The notes under the pieces are model-generated. The model was given only the letters and a program-made list of their open reading frames with translations, made no database searches and was not told the DNA's origin. Shown piece by piece: positions 11,111-22,380 of a DNA stretch of 64,000 nt. Both the position numbers and the translations under genes were made by a program. This DNA comes from Dryocosmus kuriphilus (Eukaryota; Arthropoda; Insecta; Hymenoptera; Cynipidae), in NCBI GenBank assembly GCA_038277395.1, contig CM076196.1, forward strand, positions 79,292,286 to 79,356,285. Direction: 5' to 3'. Position 1 is the stretch's first letter. Each line of letters begins with the position of its first letter.

Positions 11111-12491
11111 AAAAAATCCAACACAGGTAGATTGCGTCCTACCTTTAGTGACTTAGTTGAATCGGCTACCTGACTTTCTTCAAAAAAGGTACCCACGTGT
11201 CTCGGCATGAAAGAAAAGGACCAAATCTCGGTGGATCTCACATGCTTGTAAAATCATGAGCCGCGAATCGGAAATAATAGACGTTTTCTCAGGTACCAAC
11301 TTCAAGCAAAGGCGTCCCCTTAGCTCTTTGGAACATTTTTCAGGGATTTGAAGCTAGAAAATTCTGAATTCTTATATAGAAAAGAAATAATCTGAAATAG
11401 CAAACAAAAAATTAATCTATCTTTCCTACTTCACAACTTACAGAACACAGAAAGTTAATTCCAGTTTTCAGAGCTCAATTAAATTTCCATTTCAAAATAC
11501 ATATCTCATAGTTCCTGAATTGACAATTGCAGAAATTGGATTGTAATTAAAATTTGTGCACGAGAAATTACAAAAAGAGACCAACAGATTGAAAATCGCA
11601 TTGTGTGTTCAGATTAAACAGAGGCTATCCTATCGATTTCAATCTGTGGTCGAAATTGCTCGTTCCCACGAACTTCCAATTCGGCAGACTGACCATTGGC
11701 TACGGAAACAATGCGAATCGTTACGAACGATTGTTGGGACGTTTACGATTTTACGAACAAATGGCTCATTGCACTATTATTGATGACACTCGAGTGGTCA
11801 GTTCTGATGCTCGAACAAACACATTTTATTCTGCGACCCTGCGTAAAATAAATAAACACTCCTATACTCAATCGATCCTAATTCAATTCCCTACGATATA
11901 ACTTTTTTCCTTCCACAAAAAGAATTTTTTGTCTCGTAATACGGAATGTCACGAACTAGAAGCAGCGTTAACAATTAAGTACGAAGAGCTAAAACGAGTC
12001 TAAAAAAATATAGGAGGGAAAAGTTCCATATGGACGATATCGTTAGGTTTTTTTCTTCTCATTTTTTCGTTTTATTAAATACAAAATGAGAGCTCTCATC
12101 TTTGCTCGGACGCTGTCAAAATTAGCAGTTAATAAATTGATCTGTTGCCGGCGAGAAACTTGATTAAAAAGGAGGTTTGCGAAGACAGGAAGAAAAAAAG
12201 CGCTCGTTCAAAAGTGGCCACGTGCCGCTTCCTAAAGTGGTGTCAGCTGGTAAAAATATCGAAACCGGAACGGCTCGATAGGTGCAGGTTTTTATCTCTC
12301 TTTGGGAGGTATCAAGCAAACTTGATAAGCACCGGAAAAAGACTTTCTGAGGTCGAGTTTTACAAATATGCTCAGTAGATAAGAGGCTACAAGTAATGCG
12401 GAATATGTATCGGAACTTTTATAGAGTGTCCTAAATCTTCATGGGAGAAATTCCTTTGTGTGCGAACACATGTTTTCGATTTTATCGTCTA
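11111..12491. other. Unclassified DNA with one coding-like frame
   Basis: The plus strand at 11605-11901 is open for 98 codons and contains FGRLTIGYGNNANRYERLL, which has a non-repetitive, protein-like composition. I do not recognise it, and an overlapping frame at 11556-11783 is also open. No splice-site pair or repeat boundary is evident. The rest of the interval is A/T-rich without features. Confidence 0.35.
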
Positions 12492-12840
12492 CAGTGGTGT
12501 GCAAAAGTTTTGGGCCAAACACATTTTCGACTATAAACAATAAATAAAAACAGCTAAGAAAGAATAAGTGTACATAAACTATTAGTATTTTATTGAAATA
12601 CAAAATTATGGAATTTATATATTTTTAATAACAATTGTTAAAAATTTAACAATTTTTTTTATGACGGTGTTCAAAAGTAATGGGCCACACTTATATTATA
12701 GGTTTATAAAATATTAAACGTTAATAAAATCCAAAAAAAAGTCGTTATTTTGTTTCTTAACAACTAATACTTATTGTTAGTAGCCATACCCTTTGCAGCA
12801 ATTACATCAGCACATCGACGAGGCATTGAATCAACTAAGC
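12492..12840 (+). repeat. Left long inverted repeat of the Tc1 element
   Basis: Contains the outer motif at 12492-12522 and the inner motif near 12663-12692. Its inner end overlaps the last codons of the transposase (stop at 12766-12764), so part of the terminal repeat is coding. The opposite repeat carries a duplicate of the same C-terminal codons. Confidence 0.9.
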
Positions 12841-13788
12841 GCTTAATGTAGTCCTTTGATATTTTTTCCCATTCTTCCTGCAGATTTTGCCATAATGCAG
12901 CCTTGTTTGAATCTTTTCTTGTTGCAACCTAAATTCCAAGTGTATCCCACAAATTTTCAATCGGATTTAGATCTGGGGATTGAGCTGGATGATCTAAAAG
13001 CTTTACTTTTCGAATTTTTAAAAATTCTTGAACCAACTTCGACTTATGTTTTGGACCATTATCTTTTTGAAAGATCCAATCTGTAGGCATCTTTTTCTTG
13101 GCATATGGTAACATTTTTTCTGACAAAATATCTCGGTACATCACACTATCCATAATGCCTTTAATCTCGTGTAATTGGCCTACTCCTCGCGAAGACATGG
13201 CACCCCAAACCATTACTGATCCACCTCCATGTTTAACTGTTGGAATTTGATACCGGGAATCGTGTCTTGTGTTTTTTGGACGTCGAACATACTTTTTTCC
13301 GTCACTTCCAAACAGATTAAATTTTAATTCGTCAGAAAAAAGTACTTTACTCCATTGCTTCGGAGTCCAGTGTTGATATTTTCGTGCAAATGTCAATCGG
13401 GCCTTTTGATTTTTTTTTTTATGATAAAAGGTTTTTTAACACCAACCCGTCCAAACAACCCTACATTATGCAGACGAGGTGTTACCGTACTCCTACTCAC
13501 ATTGGCAAGGTTTTCATAGCGGAGTTCATTAGCAATTTCAGATGCAGTTTTCTTTACATTTTGTGTAGATTTGCGTTTAATGGCTTCATCAACACGTAAA
13601 GTTGTTTTCCGTGGTCTACCAGATCGTGGAAGGTCCGAGAGAGACTTGGTAGTTGTAAATTTTACGATTATTCTATTTACAGTACTTTTACTGATTTTTA
13701 ATAAAGCGGCAATTTCACGAGATGCCTTTCCTTGTTTAAAAAGATTTATCACGGCTTCCCGAATTTGAATATTCGTATTTCTCGGCAT
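12764..13788 (-). pseudogene. Tc1 transposase, broken by one frameshift and one stop
   Basis: It starts at ATG 13788 with MPRNTNIQIREAVINLFKQG, a paired-like helix-turn-helix domain (AALLKISKSTVNRII), followed by the GRPRKTT linker. After IIKKKIKRPD the frame is lost at an 11-base T-run (13410-13420). It resumes one frame over as TFARKYQHWTPKQWS. The catalytic residues are all present: FSDELKFN, QKDNGPKH and LNPIENLWD, with 34 residues between the second D and the E (DD34E). A TAG at 12931-12929 follows WDTLGI. Beyond it the frame stays open for 54 codons (WQNLQEEW, then SMPRRC) to the natural stop at 12764. So two small lesions separate it from an intact protein of usual Tc1 length (about 340 residues). 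It is young but inactive. Confidence 0.92.
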
Positions 13789-13855
13789 ATTGACCTAAGA
13801 ATGACTTGATCCCGTGCATGAAACACTAGAAAAATGTAAACAAACCGAGTAGTGA

Positions 13856-14202
13856 GCTTAGTTGATTCAATGCCTCGTCGATGTGCTGCTGTAATTGCTG
13901 CAAAGGGTATGGCTACTAAGTATTAGTTATTAAGAAACAAAATAACGACTTTTTTTTTGATTATATTAACGTTTAATATTTTATAAACCTATAATATAAG
14001 TGCGGCCCATTACTTTTGAACACCATCATAAAAAAAATTGTTAAACAAATTTTTAACAATTGTTATTAAAAATATATAAATTCCATAATTTTGTAATTCA
14101 ATAAAATACTAATAGTTTATGTACACTTATTCTTTCTCAGCTGTTTTTATTTATTGTATATAGTCGAAAATGTGTTTGGCCCAAAACTTTGGAACACCAC
14201 TG
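13856..14202 (-). repeat. Right long inverted repeat of the Tc1 element
   Basis: Reverse complement of 12492-12840 with a few substitutions. The outer motif lies at 14172-14202 and the inner motif near 14000-14030. The innermost bases (TTGATTCAATGCCTCGTCG) repeat the C-terminal transposase codons. Confidence 0.9.
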
Positions 14203-14459
14203 TATACTCTATTACGCTATAGTAGCCAAATAACAACTTTTATTCCGTAAGGATAATTTTTAATAACTATCTTTCATGTTTTAAAGTGAAAGATTTCATA
14301 TTCCTGATTAATATTTTAGCAACACTATTATTAACAAAGACTGATTGTCTCATAGAGTCAGTTGTCAGAGTTTTTATCAGCAACATTGTTTTTTGAATAA
14401 CAAAAATACTAACAAGAAACTAAAAATACTAACAATTTAGCGACATGGGAGTTTGTAAA

Positions 14460-15390
14460 GAGCTGAGAAGAAATAAGTAGATAATTATTAGGCTAAAATT
14501 AATATTTTTAGAGAAAAGAATTGATTATAGGAGCAATATTTTGTGGAGAAATACATAAAATTATATAGGCATGGAGAATGTACTTTTTAGATAATGATAA
14601 AAAAAGGAATAGTAAAGAGTCGAATGGATGTGAAAAAAAGAGGATGGATTATATGGTAATTCAAAATCTGAGGAAATAGAGAAGGATTAAAAGGTTACAG
14701 AAAGACACATCAAATCTATGAGGACGAATTAAGAGTTGGTGTTCGGGGAGAGATTAAAGAAGGTTAATATGATACAAAAATGAGGAGAGAGAGAAATGTG
14801 AAAGATAAATGAAGTGGAGTAAAAATCAATAGGTAAAAAAACTTTATCTATATAGATGGAGAAAAAACAAAAAGATTTAGAATTTTTAAAAACGGTTTGG
14901 AGAAGAGGAAGCTTTAAAGAGGAATTCATGAATATAGGAAATTGAACAAATAGTAAGATAAAGGAATAAGGAAAGGTGCATAATTATAGAGAAATAATGT
15001 TTTTATAAAAAAAACTCTATAAATTAGGAAGAGAAAGAGTGAAATTAATAAAGGAATAGTTGGAAGGATGGAAAAATATTTTAAAGAAAAGTTGTACGGA
15101 AAGGAGAAAAGAAAGAGGACTGGATAAAGAAAAAAAAGGGCTGACTGAATATGTGAAAGAGAAGACTGAGCTTAGTTCTTGCGCAGATAAAAGAAAATAG
15201 AAGCAGCATCAATTAACAATTTAAACTTAATTAATCATTGATAAAAAAATAAGAAATAAGTTTAAGGAGTTTAAAAGTGTATGTAATAGTTCTATAGCGG
15301 AAAGGTTAATCATGAGAAACAAATTAATATAAAAGATTATATAAAAACAAAAACAAAAATCGGGAAAGACGAAATCTTAAGCGCTGAAGA
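14460..15390 (+). other. Purine-rich tract, possible LINE remnant
   Basis: The plus strand is strongly A/G-biased for almost 1 kb with hardly any C. Broken frames give K/E/R-rich peptides such as VWRRGSFKEEFMN and GRMEKYFKEKLYG. These resemble the charged linker between endonuclease and reverse transcriptase of insect Jockey-like LINEs. Stops and frameshifts interrupt it. It could instead be a simple purine-biased sequence. Confidence 0.25.
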
Positions 15391-17852
15391 AGAAGGAAAT
15401 GATCACTACTATTCCACAAACTAAGAAATAATGAACATAATATATGTAACTTGCCATTACCATACCAAAAACTCGGAGGCTGATTACATATGTAATTAGA
15501 TAAGAACTGAAGGATCATGAATAAAGATTTCGTTCACCAATTTACCCAAATTTGAATAAGATAAGTGCATTTCTCGGCTGGCAGTCGTTTTTGCCGAAGG
15601 AGTTTGGTTTCGAACGATAGGATTAATTAAAAAATTTAAACGCAGCCTCCAAGTTCTTCTTGTTGCTCTTTAAGAGTATTATAAAACCTCCCCACTGAGG
15701 TGGCAAGGCCGACACGCGCCAGCCGTGCTGTCGCGTGGTTCGGAGAGAAAAGGACAGAAAAAAAGCGCGGAGAAGGACGAAAAAGGACGAGAGTGAAAAG
15801 AAGTACCACAGAGCATATGTGTAAGAAAAGGACAGAGCTAGGGTAGACGAGAAATGAAAAGTGAGAGAGAATGAGAACGATAAATCGCCACCTGCCGCAA
15901 ATGGGCAGATGTGAGTCCGGCTCGATAGCCACCGTCAAATTGCCTCCCTCCTGGTTGCGGGCGAACCTTTCGATTTTGGATACCCCGTCCAGAAACATAT
16001 TCATAAAAATGAATTTTTCACCATTTTTGTTAAATAAGTCTTTGCCATTACTTTACAACGAGCTTTACAACCCATTCACTGGGGAAGAGATTTTGCAAGT
16101 TCCAAGAGCTTAATTAATAATAAAAAATAATTTCATAGTAATAATAAAAAAATCATCAAGTTGGTATCCAAACATTGGTATTTTTTACCTGGCATGCATA
16201 AAAAAACGATGCTCTTTTGGCTTCATTCCAGAATTTTGTTGTTTAGGAGCGAATGCTAAAAGTGTATTCAAAAAAAGCAAAAGAATTATGTATCAAATTG
16301 CATTTCTTTGAACAACACTGCTTCGAAACTTTAAATTCTGGATATGCTATATCTATATACATTGAGTAAGAGCTTTAAAACATTTTTCAGAAGATAAAAA
16401 AAATGGAAGTGACAGAAGGGAAAAAGAATGTTTTCATGGATCCACTTCAGTTCTTGCTTCTCTTCCTCCTTCCAAACCCCTTCCGGAATCATTGACCCAT
16501 ATCTAGGTTAAAAACTCTCAACTCTATGTGGAAAACGATTGTAAACAATTCGAAGAGGATAATAGAACCCAATCATTTCTGATCTAATAAATTTCTTCTC
16601 ATATTACTAAACTTTTTAAAAATTTAAAGAGTTTATTAAATTAGGAAATTATAAACTAATTTAAAAAAATTATCTTCCGTTTCACGACAGGCTTGAATTT
16701 TAGCATTTAAAATATTCTCCTTTCTTACTCTTTTTGTGCGACTATTTTTTTTTCTAATTTCGCACTAAGCGAATACCCATAAGAAGAGGAATAGTTTTGA
16801 GATGAGTCTGCGGAACGTAAAGAAGTAGGGTGAATGAATGGTGGTGGTGCTGTTACCAAGTGAACTTGCCGAAGGTGGAAAGAAGTCCGACAGATGTTGT
16901 AAATTTCTGTACAGAGAGAGACGAGACGACCTGTGAGAAGACAATGGAATGGAGCCGAGTGGCGCGTGGCTTCCCAGGTTTCAGGGTGGGGATAAGAATA
17001 CACTCACACATACAGGGTGTAGGATATGTGTGTACTAATAGGTAGCTGCTGGTAGGCAACTCTTGGGATGATGAAGGAAAGAAAGAGAGCAGGTACGAGA
17101 GACAAGGAGCGTTGAACCGTAATACTCCAGAGAATGAGCCAAGTACTGATGGTTTTTATGGTGGCTAAATGACACGCCTCTCTCTACCCATTCGCCACTT
17201 ACGGAATAATTTCTTTAAGCGTGCCCTTATAACATAACTTACGTGCTCTCTCATCCTACAATCTTACGCGTCCTGAATTGAAATCTCTGCGATTTTAATC
17301 AAAATTGCGACTGAAGCAACCACAAAAATTAATGCAACAAGTTTTTATGATTTTGGAAATCTCCTGCAATTAAAATTAAAACATGGAATTTAATTGGTAT
17401 AAGAAATTTAACCAAAGACAAAGTTTAACAAATCGCAGTCATCTGAGGCTGTCACCTAGTTCAGAAATTTTTCACCTTTTACATCTTTTTTTTTTTTTTT
17501 CTGTAATAATCAATTGACAAACTTTGTAAAATCTTCGGTGAATCCGAATCGAGATCCGAATTTATTTTGAATCAGATCGCGGTTCGTATGATAAAATCAC
17601 AGAATCGGTCGTTAACGAACCATTTTGTTTTGCAAAAGAAAGGAGACGACACGAATTATGTATACATTTGTCATTTGAAAACGAAATTAAAAAAAAAAAA
17701 AAAACGAAAATGTACATTTTTAAAAAATTTTTCAAAATAAATCTCTGGAAAATTCTTTTTTAATTTTATAGCCTTTTATTGATAATTATAAATAAATAAA
17801 TCATATAAATAAAGAATACAAATTTTTTAACTACATATATGTTAAGTTACTA
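15391..17852. other. Mixed DNA, no gene proven
   Basis: Two GC-richer islands (15640-16010 and 16780-17260) stand out. A minus-strand frame at 15636-16004 is open for 122 codons and starts with the plausible MNMFLDGVSKIERFARN, but it turns hydrophobic and low-complexity and matches nothing I know. The island at 16780-17060 has overlapping open frames on both strands, so none is convincing. Homopolymer T (17488-17501) and A (17690-17704) tracts occur. The rest is A/T-rich. Confidence 0.4.
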
Positions 17853-18429
17853 ATTGACGGCCGGGATGCAATAACCGGTCGTGCGCTGGAAACGGGTAAA
17901 ACTATTGTCCAAGCCAAGAAAGAGGGGATAGAAAATTTTTTTTCGAAAATCCTTTTTTAAAAATTTTACAGTATAGAGAGTTAAAAACTGCATCTTTTTT
18001 CAAAAGAGGGTTTTTTATTGCATCGCTTGTTCTGTTTAAAAAAAATAAAATGTTACTTTTTTTCGCAGTTTTTTTAAATTGAAAAATCGTGTTTTTACAT
18101 TCTCATCAGAGAAGGTATTAGATTTATGCAAAATTTGACTTTCGCGGATTTCATGAAATCTCCACGTTTTAAGACCTCCTGAATCCGAAAAAAATGGTTT
18201 TTACGACCGTGTCTGTCTGTCTGTTGGCGTTGTCGTCGTTGTTGTCGTTGTCGTTGTCGTCGTTGTCGTTGTCGTCTGTTCCCACGATAACCTTCGAAGG
18301 ACTAATCGGATTGGATTGCGCTTTGGCACACTACTTTAAGGTCCAAAAAGAAAGGACGAGTTCGTTAACCAGCGGTTTTTGACCAACGGTTATGGTTTTA
18401 TCCATCAAAAACGGTTTACACAAAATCAA

Positions 18430-19000
18430 GAAATTCATTTTCCGACTAAACTATGAGAGATACAAAAAAAACGTAAGAAAGTAAAATTGTTCATCTCAAA
18501 AAAATCTACAAATTTTGTCTTAACTGTTTTTCGATAAAATGAACGGTTTTTGTTTTAATCAAGAAAACGCTCTTAAAATTTAAAAAGTGTGGTTTCCCGC
18601 CAAAATATTCAAGATACAAAAAAATGGTAAAGAACAAAGTTGTTCAATTTAAAAAGATCTACAAATTTTGTTTCAAACATTTTTTGATAAAATGCACGGT
18701 TTTTGTTTTAATCGATAAAACGTTATTAAAAATGAAAAATTTCAAATTTCCCGCCAAATTATGGAAGATACGGAAAAATAATAATAAACAAAATTGTTCG
18801 CCTCAAAAAGGTCTACAAATTTGCTTTCTACCATTTTTTTGATCAGATGCGTAGTTTTTGAGTTATTCGTGAAATATTGTATGAAATATAAAGCAAACCA
18901 CTTTTCAGCAAAACTGTGCAAGATATGAGAAAATATTAACAAGCAGAATTGTTCACCTTGGAAAGAGCTACAAAATTTATTCGTTAAGACTCATCGTTTT
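18430..19000 (+). repeat. Four ~155-bp modules in the HINE-like body
   Basis: Four diverged modules begin near 18438, 18597, 18750 and 18907. Each has a CCGCCAAA..AT..AAGATAC start, a TTGTTC..CTCAAAAAGA core, CTACAAATTTTGT, then TTTTTGATAAAATG and GTTTTTGTTTTAATCGATAA. The same four modules recur in the copies at 39.4-39.8 kb, 42.5-43.1 kb and through 46.3-49.6 kb. Confidence 0.7.
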
Positions 19001-19084
19001 ACTTTTAAGAATCGAAATCCTCTATTGTGAAAATTTGGAAAATCACTAAAAAACTTTACCAATCTACAATGCGTTTTAAAAAAT

Positions 19085-19340
19085 GTAATTATCGAGCGCG
19101 AAGCGCGAGTGTCATGATGAGAATGTATTCCTTAAGGGCGATAGAGCCTTAAGTAAAATAATTTCTTTTGGAATTTTTAATTTAAAGGTTTATACCATCC
19201 AGAAACACCGAGCGCGTAGCGCGAGGTGAATAATCTATCGAGCGCGAAGCGCGAGTGACAACGGACGCGCGCCCTAGGCGCGCTCATACTTCGCGCGAAG
19301 CACGCGATGAGAATGTGCCCGCGAAGCGGGCAGATTTTTT
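19085..19340 (+). repeat. GC hairpin cluster at the HINE-like 3' end
   Basis: The block strings together GAGCGCGAAGCGCGAG (GCGC stem, GAA loop), CTTAAGG...CCTTAAG, GAGCGCGTAGCGCGAG (GTA loop), a second GAA hairpin, the near-perfect palindrome CGCGCCCTAGGCGCG, TTCGCGCGAA, and the terminal GCCCGC-GAA-GCGGGC. Local GC content is far above that of the window. In known Helitrons a terminal hairpin marks the 3' end; here there are many. Confidence 0.7.
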
Positions 19341-20380
19341 TACAATCAACTCGCAATAATGTGACCAATTCTTGATAAAATTGGAATTTTTTTCAACATT
19401 TAAGGGAGTCTTTTTCGCTTCCGCTGATGTAGGTGAACATTTCATAAACATTGTAATTGTTTATAATAATTTAATCCGAAGAAATTATCGTGTTTACCGA
19501 GCTTATGCTGCTAATATTTTTCGTATAAATTGTAATATGAAAAAATCGTAAAAACAGATACGTGAAGCAGTGCTGGGAGAATTTTTTCTTCGAGCAATAT
19601 TTTGTTTGGTCGAAAAAAAAAAAAAAAAAATACGACGAGTAGAAGTCAAAAGTGCTCGCCGCTCGAACCGATTTCCGCTGTTTTATTTTAAAAGAACGCA
19701 GATCAATAATACAAAACATTCGAGCGGCGAGCACTTTTGACTTCAACTCGTTGAATATTTTTTTTTATTCTCGACCAAACAAAATATTGCTTGACGAAAA
19801 ACTTCTCCCAACACTGCTTCACGTATCTGTTTTTAAGATTTTCTCATATTCCAATTTATACGAAAAATTTTAACAGCATAAGCTCGGAAAACACGGTAAT
19901 TTCTTCGGATTAAATTATTATAAACAATTACAATGTTTATGAAATGTTCACCTACATCAGCGGAAGCGGAAAAGACTCCCCTACATGTTGAAAAAAAAAA
20001 TTCCAATTTTATCAAGAATTAGCCACATTATTGTGAGTTTATTCTAAAAAAACACGATTTTTCAAAAAAAAAAAAAAAAAACTGCGAAAAAAAGTAACAT
20101 TTTATTTTTTTAAAACAAAACCAGCGATGCAATAAAAAAACCTCTTTTGAAAAAAGATGCAGTTTTTAATTCTCTATATTGTCAAATTTTTTAAAAAAGG
20201 ATTTTCGAAAAAAAAATTTCTATCCCCTTTTTCTTGGTTTGGACAATTGTTTTACCCGTTTCCAGCGCACGACCGGTTATTACATCCCGGCCGTCAATTC
20301 ACTAAAAAGCATATTTAAAAAATGTACCCGCTTCGCATGCACATTCTCGTCGCGCTTCGCGCGAAGTATGAGCGCGCCTG

Positions 20381-21430
20381 CACTCAGAAAAAAGATTGGT
20401 TGCCGTATCTATTTTTTCTTGGTTAAGAAATAATTGGTTAGAATATCTGATCAGAATGATTGACCAACTGAGGCAGATAGTCACAGTGACCATTTCAAAA
20501 TGTAGCGCGCTGGATGGTCACTGTATTGGTTCCCGCATGCTCTGCATAGAAAGCGCAGCTAATGCGTTGGTCAGGACAGCCAACTAGTTTTATGAACGTT
20601 TGTAGACGTTTCAGTTTGGAGTCATCGCATCGTTTTGGGCCAGATGCCATCAGTAGCGAGTCGTGTGTGTGCAGTGTTTTTGAGAAATGTACATTATATC
20701 TAGTGTTTTGTCATTTTAACTCACTAGCCATGGACCAAAACACTGTGGAATTTTTAAATTAAAGTACAACTGTCCTGTTTGGTCGACAAATCAACCAAAT
20801 TTTCTCACCTTGAGGCCTGATCTGTTATGGCACGCTACAGCATTTTTCATATCACGTTTTGCTTCCTTTCCTTATTTTTTTTAAATACTTGTATTTTTTA
20901 AATAAATATCTTGTGTGTGTTGTATTAAAAATTTAGTTTTATTTTGAAACAAGTTTGTGTGCGAATAGCGTACGCCGCAGTGCGACGCTATCATCAAAAT
21001 CTCACTAATAAGATCGCCTCATTCAATAATTTCCAACTGAACAATGCACTAAGCATGATGCTTCTTCTATTTTCAGAGACGTATATTCATTATCCGGCGC
21101 TGCTTTCACTGAACAAAGCTGATATTGAAAGACTTGCTCCTCAATTAGGGCTGCAAAAAAATTATTAGCAGGACTGTAGAACGACTGCCAAGTGATTGGC
21201 GTATCAATCATCCACACATGGCTGACACAACTACTTCGTCGATTGTACTCAGTTGGCTGACACAGCCAACTTATTGCTCCGTAGATCCTTCTAAGTTGGC
21301 TGAAACAACCAATTTCGGCCTAACCATTAAAAATGTCTGTCTCAACCAACTCCCCAGCTCCCCAGAGTCCAACAAAAATGGATACCACAACCATTTCTCG
21401 GGTCACTCCATCCAATCTTTTCTCTGAGTG
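20381..21430. mobile_element. CAC...GTG TIR element, 1,050 bp, TG duplication
   Basis: The ends are CACTCAGAAAAAAGATTGG and the inverse of CACTCAGAGAAAAGATTGG. TG flanks both sides (20379-20380 and 21431-21432). The target is the HINE-like sequence GCGCGCCTGAGGGC, rebuilt by removing the element and one TG. Two-base duplications and CAC ends suggest a CACTA/CMC-like superfamily; no transposase is present. Subterminal GTTGG/CCAAC words repeat near both ends. It carries possible exon remnants. Confidence 0.75.
20730..21168 (+). pseudogene. Split SAM-like exon remnants inside the CAC element
   Basis: An ATG in strong context (GCCATGG, 20730) opens MDQNTVEFLN and then stops at 20762. At 21061-21076 a pyrimidine tract ends in TTTTCAG. 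The frame after it (21077-21168) gives ETYIHYPALLSLNKADIERL followed by APQLGLQKNY and a stop. The tail has the pattern of the last helix of a SAM domain (LLSL..ADIE.L...LG.) and the start resembles the first helix of insect SAM-type proteins. I infer that the element kept the first and last parts of a SAM-like region and lost the middle. No catalytic domain is present and function is not expected. Confidence 0.35.
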
Positions 21431-22380
21431 TGAGGGCATTCGCGCTTCGCGCTCGGTGTTTATACACCGTATAAGCCTTTAAATTAAAGATCAAACCACT
21501 GATCAGTGTAATTTGGTAACTTTTGTAATTTTGGTCATAATCTTTCAAAACACATAATAAAAATATCTCATGGTCATAAGACGTCGCCATAGGTGTGATT
21601 TACCGCGGTTTTACTGGGAGCCGGCGTCTTTTTTAAATGAAAGTTGCTCCCAGTAGCACCCTGCCGTGATGGTTTAACCATTTTTTTAAATTATATGTCT
21701 ATATAAATATTAAATTAAATAAAAAACTGTGATTCAAAGCCTTCATAGACTACAATCATAAAATGAAATTGAACATATTTTTTCAATTTAACTTTGAAGA
21801 AGGTTTTCAAAGCACCTACGGCCTTGACGATTACATTCTCATTTATACAATAATCGCGCCTCGCACTCAACACTTAGGTTATACAGACGATTACTCTTGA
21901 AAAATAAAAGCATGTAGACAAAATGAAATGGAATACGAGAAATTGGTATGTTTTTTATAAAAATGAAAACGCTCGTTTTTGTACGCTTAATGCGTACACT
22001 TCAACTACATTTTTTCAAGTATCATAAATATTGTAACTTAAATCGAAAACTGTGATTCAAACTTCTAAGGAATTATAGTCATACATTGGAACTGAAATTT
22101 TTGTTTCTATTTGTTTACAAGAAAGTTTCTCAAAGCATCTATCTGCGGCTTTGACGATTACATTCTCATTGCGACACTCGCGCTTCGCACTCGATAATTA
22201 GATTATAGAGTAAATTCTGTTTGTAAAATAAAACGATGTAGACAAAATTGAACAGCATATAAGAATTAGGTACTAAAACTTCTTGAATTTTCTTTTTATT
22301 GAAAAATTTCATGGGGATAATTTTCAAATATATTAAATACTTATTAAAAATGTCACTTGAAATGTCTTTATTTATCATCA

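Larger units (their letters stand above)
12492..14202 (-). mobile_element. Tc1-type element, 1,711 bp, with ~348-bp IR/DR ends
   Basis: The element starts CAGTGGTGTGCAAAAGTTTT and ends with the inverse complement, flanked by TA (12490-12491 and 14203-14204). The inverted repeats run 12492-12840 and 13856-14202. Within each, a second copy of the terminal motif (GGTGTTCAAAAGTAATGGGC) lies about 170 bp inside, the IR/DR arrangement seen in Sleeping Beauty-like Tc1 elements. One transposase pseudogene lies on the minus strand. Confidence 0.95.
18096..19340 (+). mobile_element. Helentron/HINE-like element, full-length copy
   Basis: This is an insertion in the left arm of the foldback element: the right arm keeps the uninterrupted T-tract target. 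The 5' end reads TACATTCTCATC. The 3' end carries its inverse, GATGAGAATG, followed by the hairpin GCCCGC-GAA-GCGGGC and AGATTTTTTT. Near the 5' end lies a GTCTGTCTGTCTGTTG microsatellite running into GTCGTT repeats (18208-18280). Subterminal inverted repeats, a terminal GC hairpin, a GTCT-type microsatellite and T-tract insertion without target duplication are the described hallmarks of non-autonomous Helentrons (DINE-1/HINE). The assignment is inference; no Rep/helicase is encoded. Confidence 0.55.
17853..20298. mobile_element. Foldback element with GACGGCCGGGATGCAATAAC-type arms
   Basis: The outer arms 17853-18095 and about 20045-20298 are inverted copies starting ATTGACGGCCGGGATGCAAT. The inner arms 19345-19675 and 19720-20040 are also inverted copies, meeting at a short loop near 19690 (CGAGCGGCGAGCACTTTTGA on both sides). 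Removing the inserted 18096-19340 block makes one continuous palindrome of about 1.2 kb with arms of about 570 bp. No coding frame is convincing. A degenerate 8-9-bp duplication at the flanks (GTTACTAA and TTCACTAA) is possible but not clear. Confidence 0.75.
20312..22380 (-). mobile_element. Decayed HINE-like copy, minus orientation, interrupted
   Basis: It starts at its 3' end with a damaged hairpin (TACCCGCTTCGCATGC), then ACATTCTCGTC and CGCGCTTCGCGCGAAGTATG. It is interrupted by the CAC element at 20381-21430 and resumes with TTCGCGCTTCGCGCTCGGTG. Further along, two ~305-bp repeats (about 21760-22060 and 22065-22370) each contain TTGACGATTACATTCTCAT followed by a CTCGCAC-type word. The 5' end is too degraded to place. 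Confidence 0.5.

Noticed and set aside
18194..18382. Plus-strand frame rich in LSLSSLS
   Set aside because: Translation of the GTCGTT-type microsatellite in the HINE-like element; other copies give unrelated peptides.
19085..19340. CRISPR-like array of palindromic CGCGCTTCGCG words
   Set aside because: Spacing is irregular, hairpins differ, spacers repeat between copies, and the context is eukaryotic; a transposon-end hairpin cluster explains it better.
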